Assembly (NCBI RefSeq): GCF_029893635.1
Contig: NZ_JARXYR010000002.1
Location: 3,571,001 to 3,635,000, forward strand
Length of the DNA: 64,000 nucleotides
Origin: Variovorax sp. TBS-050B
Lineage (GTDB): Bacteria; Pseudomonadota; Gammaproteobacteria; Burkholderiales; Burkholderiaceae_C
Direction: 5' to 3'
The position numbers were made by a program, and so were the translations under genes. Shown one piece after another: positions 57,676-64,000 of this stretch. Position 1 is the first letter of the stretch. Each line of letters starts with the position of its first letter. The notes under the pieces were generated by a model. The model saw only the letters and a program-made list of their open reading frames with translations. It made no database searches and was not told the origin of the DNA.

Positions 57676-59889
57676 ATGCAAAGACTCATCACTCCCTCGG
57701 CCTTCCATCACCTGGCCCTCGGCGCGGTCGCGCTCGCGGTGCTGACCGCATGCGGCGGCGGCGGCGACGGCGGCGGCGGGGCCTCGCTCGGCGCGGGCGG
57801 CGCCGGGCTCGCCGCGCCCTCGGACAACCTGGCCGTGGCCGGCTCCGACACCTCGAAGTCGCCCGACGACCGCGTGGCGGCCGTCGACAGCTCGGCGCGG
57901 CCGATGGAACTGCCCGACACCGTCTGGCCGCGCAACTACAAGCTGTGGTTCCGGCCCGATGCGGCGCTCAAGACCTTCGTGGGCCGCGCCGACGTCGAGA
58001 TCGACGTGCTCAAGCCGGTCGATGCGATCGTGGTCGCCGCGCACGATCTCAACTTCGCCAGGGGCCGCACCACGCTGCGCAAGGTGTCGAACCCGGGCGA
58101 GGCGATTCCGCTCACGCCCACGCCGCAGACGCTCGGCGACTTCGTGCAGCTGCGGATGAGCGACGGCCAGATCGCCAAGGGCAAGTACCTGCTGCACATG
58201 GAATGGGACGGCAAGATCCAGTTCTCCGACGCCGAGTACTGCCCGCCCGACGAGATGGCGCGCAACCCCTTCTGCTCGGCCGCGACCGGCATCTTCAAGG
58301 TCGGCCTCTCCACGCCCGAGGGCGTGAGCAGCGACGCGATCGTGACCCAGGGCGAGACCAACTTCGCGCGCCAGTGGTTCCCGGGCTGGGACGAGCCGGC
58401 CTTCCGCCATACCTTCGAGATCTCGGCCGAGGTGCCGGGCGACTGGAAGACGGTGTCGAACGCGGCGCAGATCGACTCGGTCAAGCTGCCCGACGGCTAC
58501 CAGCGCGTCTCCTTCGAGCGCACCCCCTCGATGCCGATGTACCTGACCTTCTTCGGCGGCGGCAAGTTCGACATCCTGGCCGACACCTTCAAGAGCCCGC
58601 TCGACGGCAGCGAGATGCCGCTGCGCTGGTTCACGCCGCCGGGGCGCTCGAGCTGGGCCACGTTCGCGATGGACTGGACCAAGGTGGCGATGGACTACTA
58701 CTACAACTACACCGGCATCCCGCTGCCGTTCAAGAAGTTCGACACCGTCGCGGCCAACGACAGCTACGACAACAAGCCCAACACCGGCTTCGGCGGCATG
58801 GAGAACTGGGGCTCGATCTTCGAGTTCGCCGACCGCGTGCTGACCAAGCCGGGCGACAAGCCCACGCTCTACTCGGTGACGGTGGTCACGCACGAGATCG
58901 CGCACCAGTGGTTCGGCGACCTGGTCACGCTCGACTGGTGGGACAACGTGTGGCTGAACGAATCGTTCGCGCGCTGGTTCGACCGCCGCACCACGATCAA
59001 ATTCCATCCCGACTACTACAGCTTCTCGGACTACGTGCTCGACAAGCATGCGGTGGTGGTGGCCGACCTGAAGAACACCGCGGTGCCGGTGCAGCGCAAC
59101 CTCAACGACGCGGGCTCGTTCGGCTTCATCAGCCCGTCGATCTTCGTCTACAACAAGGGCAGCCACGTGCTCGAGATGATCCAGAACTACATCGGCGAGG
59201 AGGCGATGCAGAAGGGCCTGCAGATCTATCTCAAGGACTATGCCTTCGGCAACGTCACGCCCACGCGGCTGTGGACCTCGCTCGAGAAGGCGAGCGGCGG
59301 CAAGCGCGTGGCCGACATCGGCGACAGCTTCATCCGCCAGACGGGCGTGCCGCTGCTGACGGTGGATGCGCAGTGCGCGGGCGACCGCACCTACGTGTCG
59401 ATCAGCCAGGAGCCGTTCCCGAACCAGAATGCCTTCCCGGCCTCCTCGTGGACCATCCCGGTCACGCTGGCCTATGGCGACGCGATGCAGGAGCGCAAGA
59501 CCTTCGTGATGGCGTCGAGCACCACGCAGGTGGAGCTGCCCGGCTGCACCGCGGTGCTCGCCGGACCGACCGGGCAGGACTACTACGTGAGCAACTACAG
59601 CACGCAGTCGTGGAGCGAGCTGCTCGCCAAGGCGCAGAACTTCGCCGACAACAAGCCGCTGCTGCTCAACATCGAGCGCGACGCCTTCCGGCTGCTGTCG
59701 GTGGGCCGCATCACGCAGGCGCAGTACGACGAGATCAAGAACATCGTCAACCTGCCGGCCGCGCTGCTCGCCAAGACCGAGGCGAGCGAGCAGAAGACGC
59801 TGGCGGTGGCCGCGGGCGCGAAGGAGGAATACCCGCATGCGCTGCGCTACCAGGGCAGCCTGAAGCTGCGCCAGAACCAGAAGCGCTGA
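57676..59889 (+). CDS. Secreted M1-family aminopeptidase, lipoprotein
   Basis: A 737-residue zinc metallopeptidase. A lipoprotein signal (LALGAVALAVLTACGGG) is followed by a Gly/Ser-rich spacer. The M1 motifs are intact: GFGGMENWG (about residue 372) for the N-terminal amine and HEIAHQWFGD with NESFA (zinc ligands, about 405-430). The ERAP-like C-terminal domain is short. Probably anchored in the outer membrane and trimming peptides in the periplasm or outside. AGAGG precedes the ATG. Confidence 0.92.
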   Translation: MQRLITPSAFHHLALGAVALAVLTACGGGGDGGGGASLGAGGAGLAAPSDNLAVAGSDTSKSPDDRVAAVDSSARPMELPDTVWPRNYKLWFRPDAALKTFVGRADVEIDVLKPVDAIVVAAHDLNFARGRTTLRKVSNPGEAIPLTPTPQTLGDFVQLRMSDGQIAKGKYLLHMEWDGKIQFSDAEYCPPDEMARNPFCSAATGIFKVGLSTPEGVSSDAIVTQGETNFARQWFPGWDEPAFRHTFEISAEVPGDWKTVSNAAQIDSVKLPDGYQRVSFERTPSMPMYLTFFGGGKFDILADTFKSPLDGSEMPLRWFTPPGRSSWATFAMDWTKVAMDYYYNYTGIPLPFKKFDTVAANDSYDNKPNTGFGGMENWGSIFEFADRVLTKPGDKPTLYSVTVVTHEIAHQWFGDLVTLDWWDNVWLNESFARWFDRRTTIKFHPDYYSFSDYVLDKHAVVVADLKNTAVPVQRNLNDAGSFGFISPSIFVYNKGSHVLEMIQNYIGEEAMQKGLQIYLKDYAFGNVTPTRLWTSLEKASGGKRVADIGDSFIRQTGVPLLTVDAQCAGDRTYVSISQEPFPNQNAFPASSWTIPVTLAYGDAMQERKTFVMASSTTQVELPGCTAVLAGPTGQDYYVSNYSTQSWSELLAKAQNFADNKPLLLNIERDAFRLLSVGRITQAQYDEIKNIVNLPAALLAKTEASEQKTLAVAAGAKEEYPHALRYQGSLKLRQNQKR

Positions 59890-59900
59890 ACGGAGCCGCC

Positions 59901-60335
59901 ATGACCATGAAGAACTCGCTGAAGAAGGTCCGCGCGGCCGCCGCTTGCGCCGCGCTCTCGTCGCTGCTGCTGGCCGGCTGCGGCCCGGGCCCCGGGCCCG
60001 AGGCCGAGCTGGTCGGCGTCTACGCGGTGAGGAAGGAGGGCGACGGCACGCTGCGCGAGCTCGTGAAGATCGAGCGCCAGGGCGGGCGCTACGTGCTGCG
60101 CGACAAGGTGCGCACGCCCGACTGGAGCGCGCCGAAGATGCAGCTGCAGCCCGTGACGCGCGAAGGCTGGCGGCGCATCACCACCGACAGCGGCGACACG
60201 CCCTTCGTCGGCGTGTCGAGCGAGCAGCTCGCGGTCTTCAAGGTGCCGCCGGGCTGGGAGAAGAACGGGTTCCGCACCGGGACCGGCTACTTCCTCGTCT
60301 ACTCGCGCGGGCCGGTCGAGGCCCACAAGCTGTAG
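59901..60335 (+). CDS. Small lipoprotein of unknown function
   Basis: A 144-residue protein with lipobox LLLAGC (Cys about 27) and a beta-rich mature part (ELVGVYAVRKEGDGTLRELV, GTGYFLVYSRGPVEAHKL). CGGAG lies 8 nt before the ATG, 11 nt after the peptidase stop, so it is probably co-translated with the peptidase and may be its partner. No family recognised. Confidence 0.75.
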   Translation: MTMKNSLKKVRAAAACAALSSLLLAGCGPGPGPEAELVGVYAVRKEGDGTLRELVKIERQGGRYVLRDKVRTPDWSAPKMQLQPVTREGWRRITTDSGDTPFVGVSSEQLAVFKVPPGWEKNGFRTGTGYFLVYSRGPVEAHKL

Positions 60336-60454
60336 CCCCGCCACCGGCCGCGGGGCGACCCGCGGCCGGATTTCCTACGAGAACAGGGGAGAGGCGCCCA
60401 CCGGCGCCGGCGGGCTTTCGCGTAGGCTCGGCGAAGTTCCGCCTTCCCCGTTTC

Positions 60455-61072
60455 ATGACGACCCCTCCGATCGCCATCGCCGAGGTGCTGCGCCCGCTGC
60501 GCGCCGCCACCCACGAACTCCACGAACGCCTGGACCGCCGTCTGCCGATCGCCCGCGAGGATGCGACGCTGGCCGACTACGCGGCGCACCTGCGCGCCCT
60601 GCGGCCCTGGCTGCAGTCGCTGCGCGAGGCGCTGGCCGCCCCCGGGCTGCCCGGGCTCGACCGCGCCGCGGCGCGCGCCGACCGCCGCCTTGCGGCGCTG
60701 GTGCTCGACCTCGACGACCTCGACGACATCGGCGCCCGCCTCGACGGCACTGCGCCGGCCCGCGGTGCCGACGCGTCGCCGGGGCTCGCGCAGGAAGCCG
60801 CGCGCACGCCGGCCTTCGCCTGGGGCCTGGCCTACGTGCTCGAAGGCTCGCAGCTCGGCGGCGCGGCGATGCACAAGCGGCTCGGCCCGCGCTTCGCGCC
60901 GCATCCGATGCGCTATTTCCAGCCGCCCGGCGCGCCCGGCAGCATGGCCGCGCAATGGAAGGACTTCGTGAGCCAGCTCGGCGCCGCGCTGGCCGACACG
61001 GCCTCGGTCGAGGCCGCCCGGCGCGGCGCGGTCGCCGGCTTTCGCAGCCTCCTGCCGCGCTTCGGCCTGTAG
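60455..61072 (+). CDS. bphO: Biliverdin-producing heme oxygenase
   Basis: A 205-residue bacterial heme oxygenase: LRAATHELHERLDRRLP carries the proximal heme histidine, and AYVLEGSQLGGAAMHKRLG the distal helix with the conserved G-S-x-x-G. It opens heme to biliverdin, the chromophore of the phytochrome encoded 9 nt downstream; the pairing is the usual bphO-bphP arrangement. Confidence 0.92.
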   Translation: MTTPPIAIAEVLRPLRAATHELHERLDRRLPIAREDATLADYAAHLRALRPWLQSLREALAAPGLPGLDRAAARADRRLAALVLDLDDLDDIGARLDGTAPARGADASPGLAQEAARTPAFAWGLAYVLEGSQLGGAAMHKRLGPRFAPHPMRYFQPPGAPGSMAAQWKDFVSQLGAALADTASVEAARRGAVAGFRSLLPRFGL

Positions 61073-61081
61073 GAAGCGGCC

Positions 61082-63358
61082 GTGTCCCCGACCCCCGCCT
61101 CCCCATCCGCCGTCCCGCCCGCCGCGCACGCGCTGCAGCCGCCCGCGGTCGACCTGTCCTCCTGCGAGCTCGAGCCGATCCGCGTGCCGGGCTCGATCCA
61201 GCCGCACGGCCGCATGCTGGTGCTCGCGCCCGACGACATGGCCCTCGTGGCCTGGAGTGCCAACTGGCCCGGCGACCGGCTCGCGGCCGCGCGCGAGATG
61301 CTGCGCGGCCTCGCGCTGCCCGCGCTCGAACCGGGCGCTTCGCCGGTGTCGCTGGGCGCGCTCGACGTGGCGGGCGAGGCCTTCGACGTGGCCGCGCACC
61401 GCAGCGAGCGCCATCTGTTCGTCGAGTTCGAGGCCACGCGCCCCGCGGCCGGCTACGACGCGCCGATCTACTCGCTCGGCCGCGTCTTCCTGCCGCGGCT
61501 GCAGGAGGCCGCCACGCTGGAGCAGCTCGCGCAATGCGCCGCGGCCGAGATGAAGCGGCTCACCGGCTTCGGCCGCTGCCTGGTCTACCGCTTCGATGCC
61601 GACGGCCACGGCGAGGTGCTGGCCGAGGAGGCCGACCCCGGCTACGACAGCTACGTCGGCCACCGCTTCCCGGCCGCCGACATTCCGCCGCAGGCGCGTG
61701 CGCTCTACCTGGTCAACCACTTCCGGCTCATCGCCGACGCGAACTACGTGCCGGTGCCGCTGTGCGCGGCCGACCCGGCGCTCACCGCGGCCGACCTCGA
61801 CCTGTCGCAGGCGCAGCTGCGCAGCGTCTCGCCGATCCACCTCGAGTACATGCGCAACATGGGCACGCTGGCCTCCATGTCGGTCTCGATCGTGATCGAC
61901 GGCCGGCTCTGGGGGCTGATCTCCTGCCACGACCATGCGCCGCGCTTCCTCGACACCGGCACCCGGCTGGCCTGCGAGCACCTGGGCCAGCTGCTGTCGC
62001 TGCAGATCCAGTCGAAGGAAAGCAACATCGCCGTGGCCGAGCGGCTCGAACTGCGCCAGCTCACGCTGCAGATCGTCTCGCACCTGGCCGACAGCGACGC
62101 CACGCTGCAGCGGCTGGTGGCCGAGTCCTCGCTGATGCTGCGGCTCGCGCGCGCCAGCGGCGCGGCCGTGGTGCTCGACGACGAGGTCTGGAGCGTGGGT
62201 GACGTGCCGGCGCGCGCGCAGGTGCTGGAGATGGCCGACTGGATCGCCGGCCTCGGCGTGGAGGTCTACGAGAGCAGCACGCTGCTCACGCACTTCGCGC
62301 CGGCCGCCGAGTTCCGCGAGGTCGCGGCGGGCGTGCTCGCGATCTCGATCTCGCAGGTGCACCGGCACCTGATCCTCTGGTTCCGCCCCGAGGTCGTGCA
62401 GACCATCCAGTGGGCCGGCGATCCGAAGAAGCCGAAGGCCGCCGCCAGCGGCCGCATCCATCCGCGGCGCAGCTTCGCGAGCTGGGTCGAGGAGGTGCGC
62501 GGCCGCTCGGTGCCCTGGTCGCCGGCCGAGGTGGCCGTGGCCGGCGAGCTGCGGCAGGCGCTGATCGGCGTGGTGCTGCGCCGCGCCGAGGAACTGGCGG
62601 CCGTGGCCACCGAACTCGGCCGCGTCAACAAGGAGCTCGAGGCCTTCTCGTACACCGTCTCGCACGACCTGCGCGCGCCGATGCGGCACATCGCGGGCTA
62701 CGTCGACCTGGTGGCGCAGACCGAGGGCCGGCAGCTCAGCGAGCGCGCCCACCGCTACCTCGGCCACGTGAAGGACGCGGCGGCCTTCGCGGGGCAGATG
62801 GTCGATGCGCTGCTGGACTTCTCGCGCATGGGGCGCGCCGCGCTCAAGCGGCGCATGGTGGACACCGGCTCGCTGGTCGAGGGACTGGTGCGCGAGCTCG
62901 GGCGCATCGAGCCTTCGCGGCGCGTGGAGTGGCAGATCGACCCCGAGCTGCCCGCGCTGCATGCCGATCCGCTGCTGCTGCAGGTGGCGGTGCGCAACCT
63001 GCTCGCCAACGCCGTCAAGTACTCGCGCACGCGCGATCCGCAGCGCATCGCGGTGCGCGCGATCCACGGCGACCTGGGCAGCGGGCTGGAGGTCGAGGAC
63101 AACGGCGTGGGCTTCCAGATGAAGTACGTCGACAAGCTGTTCGGCGTGTTCCAGCGGCTGCACCAGGCCGAGGAATTCGAGGGCACGGGCATCGGCCTGG
63201 CCAACGTGAAGCGGATCGTCGAGCGCCACGGCGGCAGGGTCTGGGCCAAGGGGGCGACGGGCGAGGGTGCGACCTTCGGCTTCGTCCTGCCGCACGTGGA
63301 GCCGGGCAGCGACAACGCGGCGGGCACGCCGCAGCACAACGGAGAAGGACATGCTTAA
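61082..63358 (+). CDS. bphP: Bacteriophytochrome sensor histidine kinase
   Basis: A 758-residue red/far-red light sensor. Cys28 in VDLSSCELEPIRVPG is the biliverdin attachment site; the PAS domain follows (GSIQPHG), then GAF with FPAADIPPQAR (about 199, the PASDIP motif), PHY, a HisKA helix with SYTVSHDLRAP (His about 527) and an HATPase with LLANAVKYS and GTGIGLANVKRI. The start is a GTG at 61082. Cytoplasmic. Output presumably goes to the response regulator whose ATG overlaps its end. Confidence 0.95.
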   Translation: MSPTPASPSAVPPAAHALQPPAVDLSSCELEPIRVPGSIQPHGRMLVLAPDDMALVAWSANWPGDRLAAAREMLRGLALPALEPGASPVSLGALDVAGEAFDVAAHRSERHLFVEFEATRPAAGYDAPIYSLGRVFLPRLQEAATLEQLAQCAAAEMKRLTGFGRCLVYRFDADGHGEVLAEEADPGYDSYVGHRFPAADIPPQARALYLVNHFRLIADANYVPVPLCAADPALTAADLDLSQAQLRSVSPIHLEYMRNMGTLASMSVSIVIDGRLWGLISCHDHAPRFLDTGTRLACEHLGQLLSLQIQSKESNIAVAERLELRQLTLQIVSHLADSDATLQRLVAESSLMLRLARASGAAVVLDDEVWSVGDVPARAQVLEMADWIAGLGVEVYESSTLLTHFAPAAEFREVAAGVLAISISQVHRHLILWFRPEVVQTIQWAGDPKKPKAAASGRIHPRRSFASWVEEVRGRSVPWSPAEVAVAGELRQALIGVVLRRAEELAAVATELGRVNKELEAFSYTVSHDLRAPMRHIAGYVDLVAQTEGRQLSERAHRYLGHVKDAAAFAGQMVDALLDFSRMGRAALKRRMVDTGSLVEGLVRELGRIEPSRRVEWQIDPELPALHADPLLLQVAVRNLLANAVKYSRTRDPQRIAVRAIHGDLGSGLEVEDNGVGFQMKYVDKLFGVFQRLHQAEEFEGTGIGLANVKRIVERHGGRVWAKGATGEGATFGFVLPHVEPGSDNAAGTPQHNGEGHA

Positions 63359-63809
63359 GCCGATCCTGCTCGTCGAGGACGACAAGCGAGACCTGGAACT
63401 CACCCTGATCGCGCTCGAGCGCAGCCAGCTCGCGAACGACGTGATCGTGCTGCGCGACGGCGCGCAGGCGCTCGACTACCTGCGCCGCGAGGGCGAGTAC
63501 GCCCGGCGGCCCGAAGGCAACCCGGCCGTGATCCTGCTCGACCTCAAGCTGCCCAAGGTCACGGGCCTGGAGGTGCTGCAGGCGGTGCGCGCCGACGTGG
63601 CGCTGCGCAGCATCCCGGTGGTCATGCTGACCTCGTCGCAGGAGGAATCGGACGTGCTGCGCAGCTACGAACTCGGGGTCAACGCCTACGTGGTCAAGCC
63701 CGTGGCCTTCGACCAGTTCGTCTCGGCGATCGCCGAGCTCGGCGTCTTCTGGGCCGTGCTGAACGAGCCGCCGCCCGGCTCGCTGAAGGCCGCGCGCCGA
63801 CATGAATGA
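63351..63809 (+). CDS. Single-domain response regulator (Rcp1-like)
   Basis: A 152-residue receiver domain with acidic pocket ILLVEDDKRD, phospho-acceptor in VILLDLKLPKVTG, and the T/S and K residues in VVMLTSSQEE and YVVKPVAF. No output domain, as in Rcp1-type partners of phytochromes. It overlaps bphP by 8 nt and the next gene by 8 nt, so it should be the phosphate acceptor of the kinase. Confidence 0.92.
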   Translation: MLKPILLVEDDKRDLELTLIALERSQLANDVIVLRDGAQALDYLRREGEYARRPEGNPAVILLDLKLPKVTGLEVLQAVRADVALRSIPVVMLTSSQEESDVLRSYELGVNAYVVKPVAFDQFVSAIAELGVFWAVLNEPPPGSLKAARRHE

Positions 63810-64000
63810 GCGGGAGCCCGCGGACGCGGCGGCCGATGCGATCGACGTGCTCATCGTCGAGGACTCGCGCTTCGACGTCGAGCTGCTGACCGAGGCGCTC
63901 TCGACCGCGCTGCCCGCGTCGCGCACGCACGTCGTGCGCGACGAGCACGGCCTGACCGCGGCGCTGGTCGAGGGCCGCTATGCGCTGATCCTGTCGGACT
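63802..64000 (+). CDS. Response-regulator-domain protein, truncated by window edge
   Basis: Only the first 66 residues are visible: VLIVEDSRFDVELLTEAL is the start of a receiver domain and ALILSD reaches the phospho-acceptor strand. Likely a larger hybrid kinase or diguanylate cyclase-type output follows, but this cannot be seen. Fourth gene of the phytochrome operon. Confidence 0.8.
   Translation, partial: MNEREPADAAADAIDVLIVEDSRFDVELLTEALSTALPASRTHVVRDEHGLTAALVEGRYALILSD

Noticed and set aside
57495..59889. Long alternative frame across the M1 peptidase region.
   Set aside because: Arg/Ala/Gly-rich composition without motifs; the peptidase frame has intact zinc motifs, a signal peptide and a ribosome site.

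Overview
The window is high-GC chromosomal DNA of a betaproteobacterium. Codon use, an ImuA-ImuB-DnaE2 mutasome behind a CTGT-N8-ACAG LexA box, and gene content point to the Comamonadaceae, most likely Variovorax or a close relative. This is inference from gene content; no 16S gene is present. One stretch (about 13.5-16.4 kb) is clearly poorer in GC and looks acquired.

Layout. 0-3 kb: a frameshifted, edge-truncated aldo/keto reductase, an HD-domain/LuxR regulator and a small membrane protein. 3-9.6 kb: a LexA-controlled imuA-imuB-dnaE2 operon followed by a proline-rich MmcB-like nuclease-fold protein. 9.6-13.5 kb: an arginase-fold protein, an AraC regulator, a quinone-reductase-like MDR enzyme, and a second LexA-box unit (small protein plus 2H phosphoesterase). 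13.5-16.4 kb: the low-GC island with a HEPN-domain protein, a protein made of twelve 13-residue repeats, and two decayed gene ends.

16.4-45.8 kb is one uninterrupted run of 17 minus-strand genes, many overlapping by 4-8 nt. In transcription order: a hybrid NRPS-PKS (A-T-KS-AT-ACP-aminotransferase), an NRPS (C-A-T-C-T, carrying a 1-nt frameshift), a phosphopantetheinyl transferase, two unusual alpha/beta hydrolases, Wza-like and Wzc-like export proteins, a sugar-phosphate transferase, GDP-fucose synthase, a Wzy-like polymerase, glycosyltransferases, a fucosidase-like protein, a Wzx flippase, WcaI, a LuxR response regulator and ManC. The layout suggests that a peptide-polyketide made by the assembly line is co-produced with, and perhaps attached to, a fucose-containing exopolysaccharide. 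This is the most interesting system here.

46.5-52.4 kb: two methyltransferases, a GFA-family protein, tRNA-Gly, a third LexA box with its own 78-residue gene, and several small proteins of unknown function. 52.6-57 kb: alaS, a panE-like reductase and a pentapeptide-repeat protein. 57.7-64 kb: a secreted M1 peptidase with a small lipoprotein, then a red-light sensing unit (heme oxygenase, bacteriophytochrome kinase and two response regulators, the last cut by the window edge).
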